Below, in pieces: positions 21,736-33,400 of a stretch of 64,000 nucleotides of DNA. The notes beneath the pieces were generated by a model. It saw only the letters and a program-made list of their open reading frames with translations. It did no database searches and was not told the origin of the DNA. Positions within the stretch are counted from its first letter, which is position 1. Each line of letters starts with the position of its first letter. The stretch comes from Symbiodinium natans. Its lineage: Eukaryota > Sar > Dinophyceae > Suessiales > Symbiodiniaceae. The translations under genes were made by a program, and so were the position numbers. Location: the NCBI GenBank assembly GCA_905221605.1, contig CAJNDS010000160.1, positions 1-64,000 on the forward strand, given 5' to 3'.

Positions 21736-22740
21736 TCTCATTTTTTTAGGCCCCTATATTAGGCTTGCTGCTCCAAATGGTCAAGGAATAAAGAAGGTTG
21801 AGCTTCGTTTTTGCTACGAAATAAGGAAACCCCGAAAAAGTTCAAAGTTCGACTATGGGCTAAGTAGGTAAGGGGTTATAGGCTTCTTTCCCCTAAGAAG
21901 GAAGGAACAGATAAGGTTAAGCTGTTAAGATTCCGACTAAGTGAGGGAAACCCAGAAAGTCCAAAGTTCAACTGGTGGCTAAGAAAGTAGGGCGTAAATA
22001 TACTAGGGGTTGGGGTTTAGGGCGTTTAGGAACTCATAAGCCCTAAGCCCCTCAACCCGAAGCCACATTAAGGGCTCATGAAACCACGCTTCTATACTCC
22101 CCTTAGAACCTTCATTAAAAAAAACAAATATGTTAATATCCTCTTGGGTTTTAAATGAACAAAATAAGGAAAATCACCAAGGGGGATATAGCCTTAGATA
22201 CGGGGAGCATAGGGCTTGAGGGAACCTCAGCGCCATGAACCCCTCAAAAACCCCACTTAAGGTGGATCTTGTTAGGCCGCCCTTCGGCTTGAGGTTTAGG
22301 GTTTAGGGTGTGGGGTTTAGGGTTTAGGGTTTAGGGTTTAGGGTTTAGGGTTTAGGGTTTAGAGCGATAAACCCTCTGTGCCTTATTCCACATTGCTACC
22401 CGGAACTCAGGAGGAGGCTCTAAGCGGATGCCGAATACTTCTCAGGCTGCGAACCCTGCAGCTGCCACAAGTGAGGGCACACCCTCTGCTGAAGCCCGGG
22501 GCCCCTGAAACCTCGTGATGTGGCCCTGAACCCTAAACCCTAAACCCTAAACCCTAAACCTAAACCCTAAACCCTAGACCCCTAACCCCTAAACCCCAAG
22601 CCCGACTGCAAACGGCCCCGCCTGGCGCAGCCATGGCTTCTCAACTTTGTGTCTTCTTGGTGTCCGATGTCGATGGTCTGTTCTTGAAACTACGCTCCGT
22701 TTTTGGTGATGAGCACAGACTTGGTAGTCATTAGACTAAG

Positions 22741-22800
22741 GGTGCCTTTTATCTTCAGGGGTGGGTTGCTTTAAAAGGGAGCCTAGGAAAAAACACGGGC
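22741..22800. repeat. Dispersed element family 4, copy a
   Basis: CAGGGGTGGGTTGCTTTAAA followed by AGGGAGCCTAGG matches CTGGGGTTGGTTGCTTTAGA followed by AGGGAACCTTG at 54768-54830. Function unknown. Confidence 0.5.
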
Positions 22801-23554
22801 AAACGGGCACCATTGGGCTAGCAAGCCCAAGAATCAGAAGGGTCTGGACGACACCAGGCACGCCCTGAACAAAGTACTCTCTGCAATCTAAGGGCGTTTC
22901 AACTGTCTTGAAGTTGGGGTTCATGAGGTTGGGGAGAATTCAGGCTTGCAGTGTGCTGATGGGCTGGGGAATCAGCTTCAAGCAACTACCGCAACCTACC
23001 TATGTTGGGTGAAGCTGGAGAAGCAGCGTGGCCACAAGTGCAGCACTCATCTCGGATTAAGCTGGCCTTAAACCCTAAACTCCAAACCCCCGAACACGGC
23101 AGTGACGCACTGTGAGCCCTGAACCCTAAACCCAAAACCCCAAAGCCCTAATCTTCTGCATGGTACCTTCAATCTTCTCAAGCAGCTCTTATTGAACCCT
23201 AAACTGGTCTCCACTCATTAGTCTTCAGGTGGGGCTTGGTTTGTGATTCAGGGTTTAGGCTTTAGGGTTTAGGGTTCAGGGTTCAGAATCAAGCACTCGG
23301 GGGGGAAGTTACATCTAGTCCATGTCGGCACTGCGGCAAGTGTAGAGGGTGGCGATTCAAGGTCTGCTAGGGTTGGAGTTGGGGTTTCGGGATCCAGATA
23401 TGGGGGCTTAAGTGAAAGGTGTTGACCCGCAACATCTTAAAGCTTCTCTGAGAGTTCGTGTGTAGTCCTCTCATGGAATTTGGTACTAGGAAACCATACT
23501 AAGTAGGGTTGTCGGGTACCTAATGGTACTGCAAACGGACCCTCGAAAATCCTC

Positions 23555-23925
23555 AAACCCAAACCCCAAACCCCAAACCCCAAACCCCAAACCCCAAACC
23601 CCAAACCCCAAACCCCAAACCCCAACCCCAAACCCTAAACCCTAAAACCTAAACATTGAAAGCTTTGGTTCGGGTTTAAGGTTCTTCGGCCCGTTTTCCG
23701 TGAAGCCCTGGCAGCAGCTGCTGCACGCCTTGGCGGCCATAACCCATATCGCCTTCTGCACTGACCAGTTTAGGGTTTGGGGTTTAGGGTTAGGGTTTAG
23801 GGTTTAGGGTTTGGGGTTTGGGGTTTAGGGTTTAGGGTTTAGGGTTTAGGGTTTAGGGTTTAGGGTTTAGGGTTTAGGGTTTAGGGTTTAGGGTTTAGGG
23901 TTTAGGGTTTAGGGTTTAGGGTGCC
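23555..23925. repeat. Two adjacent arrays: AAACCCC, then TTTAGGG
   Basis: 23560-23645 is an array of the AAACCCC variant; 23768-23921 is TTTAGGG in the opposite orientation, about 20 units. The 120-bp island between them has open frames on both strands but no clear domain. Confidence 0.9.
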
Positions 23926-24371
23926 TCTATACACCCTTGCTAGAGGTTTCGGCTCCGAGGATCGGTGTTGGGTTCCGGGGTTTACAAGGTTGTTCCTAAC
24001 CTTCATTGTGGATTCGTTGAGGGGTGTTGTGCCTCCATTCACAGCGAGAGCCTACGGCGTGGCGCTGCCACTATGAACATGGGCTTTGGGTTTGAGATTC
24101 GCAAAATAGTACCGTGCGCTTTTCCGGGTTGCTTTGACAAGGTGCATGCCATTTGGGGCGGGGCGGGAGTATGGTTAGTGGTACCCGAGATGCCAAGAAT
24201 ATGTGAGCTGAGGATTCTATGCGTGACTGGGGAACCTTCACCACCAGAACCAAGACTTTCTCTGGGGCGGGTTTCTTCTGTGTAGCACTTTCAGCTCCAC
24301 CCCAATCCCTAACCCTAAACCCAAAAACCCTGAGCGTTAAACCTTTACAAGCTTCAGGGTTTAAGGCTTTA

Positions 24372-24448
24372 GGGATGTTCCCCCTTATACCAGCAGTCCC
24401 CCTCTTGTCGTCCCTATTACGGGCTTGTTAGTATAGGGGGAGCATCCC
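24372..24448. mobile_element. MITE, ATGTTCCCCCTTATAC family, copy a
   Basis: 77 bp with imperfect inverted ends of about 27 bp: GGGATGTTCCCCCTTATACC at the left, and the complement of GGTTAGTATAGGGGGAGCAT-type sequence at the right. Relatives lie at 60782-60903 and, as one end only, at 41605-41648. Confidence 0.7.
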
Positions 24449-24856
24449 AACCCTAAACCCTAAACACTTAAAAAGGTTGGGTGTGTAGAACTTCCTGAGC
24501 ACGCGGCGCTCAGCGAGTGCCTTTGGCCGGCTTGCGTGGCACTGCCCGCTGCATGAGGCGGCAGCTCTCAACGTAGCCCCTGGTTTATGGTTTAGGCTTT
24601 AGGGTTTCGAGTTTGGGGTTGAGGGTCACGATAAAGCGCATCAAGGCGATAAACGCCTTTTAAAAGCCTTCTATAGGACCGCTAACAAGCACTGTAGGAC
24701 CCATAGTGCCTGCAAACCGCAGAAGAACTATATAGGCTCTATGGAACTCCGAAACCATAAACCTAGACCCTCACTCCTGAACCCTAAACCCAAAACCCTA
24801 AACCCTCAGTCGTGAACCCTAAACCCTAAACCCTAAACCGCAGAAAAAAGATAAAC

Positions 24857-24902
24857 TCCTGCCTCATCGCCGCGATGTGCAGCGGGGTGAAGCCGTCTTC
24901 GC
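24857..24902 (-). CDS. Ankyrin exon, gene B (last one joined)
   Basis: GGCAG|GCG start; peptide EDGFTPLHIAAMRQ, a classic first helix of an ankyrin repeat. Joins the exon at 25047-25117 in phase. Donor GCAGGA|GTTTAT. The next exon downstream is not identified; a weak candidate frame lies near 24500-24580. Confidence 0.75.
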
Positions 24903-27900
24903 CTGCCCTGGGAGTGCTCACAGGGTCGTGGAGTGTGGTCTTCAGGGTTTAGGGCTTAGGGTTTAGGAGGGTCTTAGGGTTTTAGGGTAGAGGGCCTAGT
25001 TAGGGCTTAGGGTTTCGGCTGTTGGGGTTTAGAGCCCCCCCTGAACCGCGGCCAAGGCGCCGGTCAGGGTCTGCGGCAGCCTCCAGCAGCAGCTGCACGG
25101 CGTGCACATGGTTCTTCCTGAGAGGGCCGTGGCCGGGTAGGGATTGAGGCAGTACAGGCTCGACCCGAAACACTTGACAAGCCCCTAAGGACGTGACCTT
25201 GAACCCCTTGAGCGCAATGCGAGCCCTTGAACCCTAAACCTTAAACCCTAAACCTTAATTCAACCCTAAACCCTGAACCCTAAAACCCAACACCCTAAAC
25301 CCTAAAACCCTAAACGTTTCAGGGAGGCGACTCGGTGGCGCAGTGGAGCGCCGTCCGCCCATCCTCAAGCGAAAAAGGAAGAGTCAGGGCTTCGGGTTTA
25401 GGGTTGAGGGTTTAGGGTGTACCCTAAACCCTAAACCCTAAATCCTAAACCCTAAACCCTAAACCCTAAACCCTAAACCCTAAACCCTAAATCCTAAACC
25501 CTAAACCCTAAACCCTACACCGGTAACCCTAAACCCTAAACCCTAAACCCTAAACACGAAACCCTAAACCCTAAACCCTAAACCCTAAACCCTGAACCCT
25601 ACCCCCTAAACCCCCAACCCTCAACCCTTGGGAGGACCACGGGACGGAGCCTGGTTGCCCTTATTTGGGGTCTGCGTGATAGCGTGTGTCAAGGGCGAGT
25701 TCTGATGACACCACCTCCATGGGCAAGCAAGACGCTGGCTGTAGGGGTTTAGGGTGTAGGGTTTAGAGTTGAGTCTTTCATGGGTAACAAAGTTTAGCCT
25801 TTGGGCTTTTGGATTTTTGTAGCCAACAAAGTTACATGTACCGACTCAGGCTGAAATACGGTCTCTCGTTGGTTTCATATAGAGGCTCCGTATTGCAGTA
25901 CGATGCCGGATCTCCCGCTTCCAAGGGTCCTTTTCGGCAGAGCGCTCTGAGCTTGCGACCCCTAAAACCCTAAACCCTGAATCCCAAATGCACCGAAACT
26001 TGAAAATTGAAGTCAACCCTAGCACCCAAGTAAGATACCTTGAAACCACCCTAAACCCTAAACCCTAAACCCTAAACCCTAAACCCTAAACCCTAAACCC
26101 TAAACCCTATAGCGGAGCCGAGCATGGGCCTTGCGAGGGAGGTCCACGTTCGCCCGGGCCTGGACCAGCACCTGGATGGCCTGTATCGATTCAGGGTTCA
26201 ACTACCAATAGAAAGCAAATATAGGTTTAGGGTTTAGGGTTTAGGGTTTTGGGTTTTGGGTTTAGGGCATCGGGTGCTAGGGTTTCGGGTTTAGGGACTA
26301 GGGTTTAGGGTTAGGGTGTTAAGGTGCTAGGGTGTTAGGGTGTTAGGGTTTAGCGGTTACAAGCTTTAGGCAACCCTTAACCCTAAAACCTGCACGCTGA
26401 CTTCCCCCCCCCCCCCGTTTCCCCGCGACGGCCTTGAGAAATCCCCGCGCCGACGCCATAGACAAGGCAGTTCCAGCAGGGCACACCGCGTCCTCCGAAG
26501 TGTCGGGTGTCGGGTTAGCTGTATATAGGGGGTTTAGGGTTTAGGGTTTAGGGTTTAGGGTTTAGGGTTTAGGGTTTAGGGTTTAGGGTTTAGGGTTTAG
26601 GGTTTAGGGTTGAACCCTGAAAAAGCGGCAAGCCCTATAAACTGTAAGCCGTGCCAAAGCCCAAACAAGCATTCAATAAATGGCCTCAGCTGAGGGTTGA
26701 AGGTTTAGGGTTTCGGGTTTAGGCTTTAGGGTTTAGGGTTTGGGGTTTAGGGTTTGGGGTTTAAGATTTAGGGTTTGGCGTTCGGGTTTGGGGTTCGGGG
26801 CTTAGGGCGAGCTCAGGGTCACTATCATCCGTTAGCACGTCCCCGAGGGGCCATGGTCAATAATCGCGTGTATGAAGCACTGCGGACTGCCACAGACTGA
26901 GACAAGGGCCCACTGGGAGTTCGGGTTAGGATTTAGGGGACGTCTAGAATAGTAGGATTTTGGAGTTCAGGGCTCTGAAGGAAAGCTTACTGTGTTCTCT
27001 GCCCTTTTGGCGAAGCTAGCATGGGCCCTTGTAAGGGGGACCCCGTATATGCCCATGATATACCCTATAAAACCCCAGGGCCCATACTTCAGAACCCACC
27101 CTAAACCCTAAACCCTATACCCCTTAAAGAGGGTAAGGGACCAAATTAAGGGTTAGGGTTTTGGGTTTAGGGTTTAGGGAAAATACCTAGAATAGAACCT
27201 AAACCCCAACACACACTGGGGCTCAGCCCTTAAAGCCCCAGAAACCGCTAATAATACCCCCCCCCCCCCCCCCCAATAACCCCGAATAACCCCTAACAAC
27301 CCCCCAATGACCCCTAGCAACCCCGAATCACTCCTAATGTAACCCTAAAAACCTCTAATTTAGAGGCTCTAAAAACACCTGAAAACCCTAAAAGCCCCTA
27401 AAAACCCTACAGCCCTTGGCTTGCAAGCTTCTGAAGGTCCGAAACCCCATGCCCTTAAACCCTTGAACCCTAAACCCTTAAACCCCTAATTAAACCCTAA
27501 ACCCAAAAACCCTAAACCCTAAAACCCTAAAATCCTAAAACCGTAAACCCCAAAACCCTGAACCCTCAAAAACCCTACAGCCCTTGGATTGCAAGTTACT
27601 GGAAGGTCCTAAACCCTAAACCCTAAACCCTAAACCCTAAACCCTAAACCCTAAACCCTAAACCCTAAACCCTAAACCCTAAACCCTAAAGCCCCAGGAG
27701 TTGCTACTGGAAGGTCCTTGTCTGCTCTGTGCTGGAGCAGCAGCATCGCCACCTGGGGAGGGCAGTGGGGCAGGGGTTTGGGGTTTAGGGTTTAGGGCTA
27801 GGGTTTAGGGTTTAGGGTTTAGGGTTTAGGGTTTAGGGTTTAGGGTTTAGGGTTTAGGGTTTAGGGTTTAGGGTTTAGGGTTTAGGGTTTAGGGTTTAGG

Positions 27901-30380
27901 GCTTCAGAAGGAGCGAGTTCAGATGTTTCCTCCACGGTTTTCGGACTGCGCACCTTTGCTCATGTGCGGGGTGCGGTTCCCCAGTGACTTTCCCGAAAAT
28001 CCACAGTCACATGTAGGGGAGTCCCTGCCCAGGAGGAGGGGTCTACGATAATCTGAGGGTTTAGGGTTTAGGGGGTTTAGGGTTTAGGGTCTAGGGTTTA
28101 CCCCCCCCCCCCCCCCCCGAAAAAAAAGTCCTACATTGCCCTTAGCAGGAAGAATAATATGTGCTTATTTTGGGTGTGTCGAGAATAGTAGCCATTTCCA
28201 AGAACCAGCCCGTTGGTGTCAACCGAAAAATGGCACTTAACACCAAGCCCTGAGTCCAAGTTTTGAGGTTTCAGGCATTGGTTTAGGGTTTAGGGTTTAG
28301 GGTTTAGGGTTTAGGGTTTAGGGTTTAGGGTTTAGGGTTTAGGGTTTAGGGTTTAGGGTTTAGGGTTTAGGGTTTAGGGTTGAGGGTTGAGGGTTGAGGG
28401 TTTAGGGTTGAGGATTTAGGATATAGGGTTTAGGGGAGGTCTCAGAAATTTAAGAATGTCAGAGTTGAGGGCCTGAGCATCGGCGAGGGGGAGACGGTAA
28501 CCACGCCTTGAACCCGAAAAAGAGCACTACTTGGAGGGGCAGGGGACTTAGTAAGTGGGTTATGAGTAGGGTTATACTTGGGGTAACTCCATTGAGGGCT
28601 CTTATAACTCTACTTACAACCTGCTTACTAAGTCCCCTGCCCCTCCAAGTACCAGAGTGCCCAGTGCTTCTTCACAGGAGCAATTTTCGATGTCGGGGTG
28701 TCCAGTGTAGGCAGGACCAAGCTAAACCCTAAACCCTAAACCCTAAACCCTAAGCCCTAAACCCCAAACCCAAAACCCAAAACCCAAAACCCAACTTTAA
28801 GAGGGTTGGGGGTGCAGGAGTCGCGACCTGCGGGTAGCCATGCACCACTGCCAGGTGGAGCGCTTGGAAGCCTTTACCTCAGAAGGCTCTACGGTTCAAG
28901 GGTTTGAGGCTAGAGGCCCTGTTTGAGCAATAGCCCTAAACCCTAAACCCTAAACCCTAAACCCTAAACCCTAAACCCTAAACCCTAAACCCTAAACCCT
29001 AAACCCTAAACCCTAAACCCTAAACCCTAAACCCTACCCTAAACCCGAACCCTAAGCTGTAAACCCTGAACAATCCCAAGGAAACCCCCTAAGCCTAAAT
29101 TCAGGCTGCTGAAGCGTGCGGCTGACCTTTGGGCACATTATGTTTCCCGGACAGTTCGCCTACCAGTCTTTCTCTCTTTCTTTGCCGTGCTCTAAAGGTT
29201 TTTAGGGTTTGAGGTCTAGGGTTTCGGGTTGTGGGCTGCAGAGTTTAGGGTTTGTGGTTTAAGGTGTGGGGTGTAGGATTCTGGGGCCTTTGGGTTTTAG
29301 GTTTATTTGGCTTGACGTGGCTAGCTGAGGCTCCCAAACCTAAACCCTGAACCCTAAAGCCCAAAACCCTAAACCCTGAACCGTGAAGCCTAAATCCTGG
29401 ACCAAAACGTCTCCGGGGCCGATACAGAAAAGTCCAGCACGCAAAAACAACTATAAGTGCCGAAAATGTAAACCCTAAACCCTAAACCCTAAAGCCTAAA
29501 CCCTAAACCCTAAACCCTAAACCCTAAACCCTAAACCTCAGAATGCTCTGCACTTTTAAGGGCTGCGGGCCAGTTTAGGGTTCATAGGGTTTAGGGTTTA
29601 GGGCTTCTGGTCTCGGGTTTAGGGGGTTCTTCGGTGGACTCACAGCTTTGTCGAGCTTAGGGTTTAGGGTTTAGGGTTTTCGGGTTTAGGGTTTAGGGTT
29701 TAGGGTTTAGGGTTTAGGGTTTAGGGTTTAGGGGTTCTGAGTGAGGAATTGGGGATGTAGGTTCCTGAACTCATCGGCCGCTTTTGGAGGCTCATACATG
29801 TACAGTCGGGAATCCCACCACCCAAACCCTAAACCCTAAACCCTAAACCCCAAACCCCAAACCCTAAACCCCAAACCCCAAACCCCAAACCCTAAACCCT
29901 AAACCCTAGCCCTGAACCCCTAAACCCTAAACCCCAAACCCCAAACCCCAAAACGGGCCGGTACGAGCTTTCGTAGCGCGGCTGGGGTGCTGTTGGCATG
30001 ATTCACGTCGGCTCTTGCCTCTCCATGCGGAAGAGGCTTGGTCAAGGTGCACCATCATAGTAATCTGCTACTGGGGGTTTAGGGTTTAGGGTTTAGGGTT
30101 TAGGGTTCAGGGTTTAGGGTGCATGCCAATCAGAATCTAACAAAGTACGCAAATACAGTCATACACCGACTAGCATCACAAAACTGCATGTGCCCATAGA
30201 GATTAGGGCTTAGGCGTTCGTCACCTCTGAATGCGACAAGCCCCCCTCCCCTCCACCCCCCCCCCCACGCCCCACACCCTAAATCCTGAACCCGAAAATC
30301 TAACCCCACGCAATAGGCTACTCCCTAAAGGTCGCCCAAATATACAGGGTTGAGGAAACGAAGACCTCAAACCCTGCGTC

Positions 30381-30475
<95 letters not shown>

Positions 30476-33400
30476 CTCCATCCCAACTTGGTAGCCGTTC
30501 AGGCCTAAACTCCACAAGAATTCCCTAAACCTTAAACCCTAAACCCTGAACCCCAAACCCTAAACCCTGAACCCCAAACCGCCCCTTGATGTCTTGGAGG
30601 CTTCGAAATTATGGTACTCTGCTTGATCCCCTTGCTAAGTGGCCCAGCAACCTTGGATTCTTGGATTCAAAAGGGTGCCCTCTCTTGCGTACCCAAGTTG
30701 ACCCTAAACCCTAAAACCCTAAAACCCTAAACCCTGAACCCTAAACCCTAATCCTAAACCCTAAACCCTAAACCCTAAACCCTAAACCCTAAACCCTAAT
30801 CCTAAACCCTCCCCAGGGACTGGGATGGTCCCAACTCGGCCTGCAGGCAGGCGTAGGTGATCTTGGAGCGGCCAGCCGATGCTGCCAGCAGGAGCGGAGT
30901 CCAGCCCTTTGGGCTTGATACTTAGGGTTTAGGGTATAGGGTTTAGGGTTTCGGGTTTAGGGTTGAGGGGTTTCGGGTTTAGGGTTGAGGGTTGAGGGTT
31001 GAGGGAACTTAGGGTTCAGGGTTTACGGTTTGGGGAACTTAGGGTTTCAGGGTTTAGGGTTTACGGTTTAGGGTTTATAGGGAACTTGAGATTAGGGAAC
31101 CCTAGGCCCTCAACCATAAACCAGGTCTAGGGTACTTAGGGTTTAGAGGCTTTAGGCTAGTTAGGTTACTCAAGCTAATCAGGCTACTTAGGGTACTTAG
31201 GGTACTTAGTGTACTTTGGCTACTTAGGGTTTAGGGTACTTCGGGCCTAACGACCCTAAACCCTAAACAGTTAAGGTTCAGGGTAGTTAGGGTTTAGGCT
31301 GCTTAGGCTAATGAGGCTACTTGGGGTACTTAGGGTTTAGGGTACTTAGGGTTCAGGGTTCAGTGGGACTGTTTGTGGGTTTAGCCTTTAGTTTGTTTTT
31401 GGGGGTTGGGAGTTAGGGTTTGGGTTTAAAGTTACCAGGCTAGGTCGCTTGCTCGATTCACAAACCAATCAGCTGCAAAAGCATGTGCGTTCAAACGCCG
31501 GTAAGCCCTATGCCCTATGCCCAAGCTGGACAACACAATAGCAGGCCCAATGCTGTTCACAATCCCAACTTGGATCGAACCCGACACTCGACTCCCCCGA
31601 TTTCATCTCCAATGCACCTCCATCCAAACCCTAAACCCTAAACCCTAAACCCTAAACCCTAAACCCTAAACCCTAAGTTCCCTCAACCCTAAACCCTAAA
31701 CCCTGAAACTTGAACCCTAAACCCTGAGCCCTCAGTCCACTTAATGGCACTTGAAGCGTCGAATCTCACGAGGGCTGCGCTTTGTTTTTTGGGGGGTTGA
31801 ACCCCTCAACCCCCAAACCATTTAGGGTTTAGGGTTTAGGGTTTAGGGTTTAGGGTTTAGGGTTCAGGGCTTTTAGATCTCAGGCATTCTGACTACTTTC
31901 GGTCAGGCAGACAGTCGGAAGCATTGGGTGTTTGAGGAGGTGCCGAGTTTGGGCAACCTGGGCCCTATAGACTCTAAATCTAAACCCGAAGCCTACAAGT
32001 AGCACAGGGTTTAGGGTTTGAGGGTTTAGGGGTTTAGGGCTTAGGACTTTTCGGAGTTTACGAGTAATCCTAAACCCGAAGCCTAAAAGTAGCACAAGGT
32101 TTAGGGTTTGAGGGTTTAGGGGTTGAGGGCTGAGGACGTTTAGGAGCTTAGGAGTAAACCCCAAACCCTAAACCCTAAGTCTCTCTACAGTACTACAGAA
32201 TGAACCCAAACCCTAGAGCCCCTATCCCTATGATCCTCGGACCCTTCCGCCCACGCCTCGCTTTTTTCATGGTTGACATTGGCCTTTGCCTGGCCCGCGT
32301 AGTGACGTGGAAAAATGTCGGGGAAGGGGAGGGGGCCTTTAATTCGGGTTCAGGGTTTGGGTTTGGGTAGATGTTGAACTCCACGTTTTCAAAACCGGTA
32401 CGAGCTGCAGCCATCGAGTTTCGTGAGCACGTCTGCCTTCAAGTTTTTGGGGACAGTGCTAAAGGTTGCGAAGCCCTGCTCTCAACCCTAAACCCTAAAC
32501 CCTACACCCTAAACCCTAGTTTCAATGGCCCGCAACCCGAAACCCTACACCCGAGACCCTAAACCCTAAACCTTGGCCCCCAGTCTCCCCACCCCCCCGC
32601 CTGAAGGAGGATGGAAACAGGCTCCTTTCGACCAGCCATGACCTCAGCAAATCTTTAGGGCACGACATTCATGTTACAGCGTTGGCTGAACGGAAAAAAT
32701 CTAAACCAAATCCCTTGCCCCCTAAATTAAACCCTAAACCCTAAACCCTAAACCCTAAAACCCCTACAACGGAGCTTCCTCTTGTTGCTGACTCAGCGGC
32801 AGCAATGAGAAGAGGTGTGGCCCCCTTGTTCGTGGTGCGCTCGATGCACACCTTTGAAGTTACACAGTCGCAACAAAAACCCGAAGCCCTATACACGCCC
32901 TAAACCCTAAACCCTAAACCTCTCTTGCCTATGAAACTTAAATGTTGGGGACTTACTGGGCAAGGTCACCGTTTTACTGGGCAGGGTCGCCGCTTTACTG
33001 GGCAAGGTCAGGCCTACTCTGGGCCGGCTAAAGGGTTCAGGGCCCACTCTGGGCTGGCTTTACGACTCTGAGCTGCCTTCAGGGTCTAGAGGGCCTGCTC
33101 TGGGCTAGCTTTAGGGTTCAGGGCCTACTCTGCGCTGGCTTTAGGATTTAGGACCTACTCGTCCACTCTGGCCTGGCATTAGGGTTCCTACCTGGGCTGG
33201 CTTTAGGTTTCAGGGCCTCGTTTTAGGGTTCAGGGCCTACTCTGGGCTGGCTTTAGGGTTTCTTTTTTGCACCCTAGACAGTGGGACCCTAAGCAAAATG
33301 AGACCCTAGAGATAGTGGGGCACTAAGCAAAAATTTCGACCATCTGTAGCGGCACACTAAGCAAGTTTCGACCTTACCTGAAGGCTCTAATGTAGTTCCT

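Noticed and set aside
23965-24285. Plus-strand 106-codon frame
   Set aside because: Unique island, but no motif and a non-ATG start; opposite to all supported genes.
25640-25740. Ankyrin-like minus-strand words near 25.7 kb
   Set aside because: The neighbouring exons 26130-26180 and 25332-25363 already join without a gap.
30221-30517. Poly-Leu and poly-Val frames
   Set aside because: Artefact of the (CAA)n tract.
20820-32164. Open frames rich in VWGLGFG, NPKPQTLNP and similar peptides
   Set aside because: They are translations of telomere-like heptamer arrays; any frame through (TTTAGGG)n or (CCCTAAA)n lacks stops in some phases.
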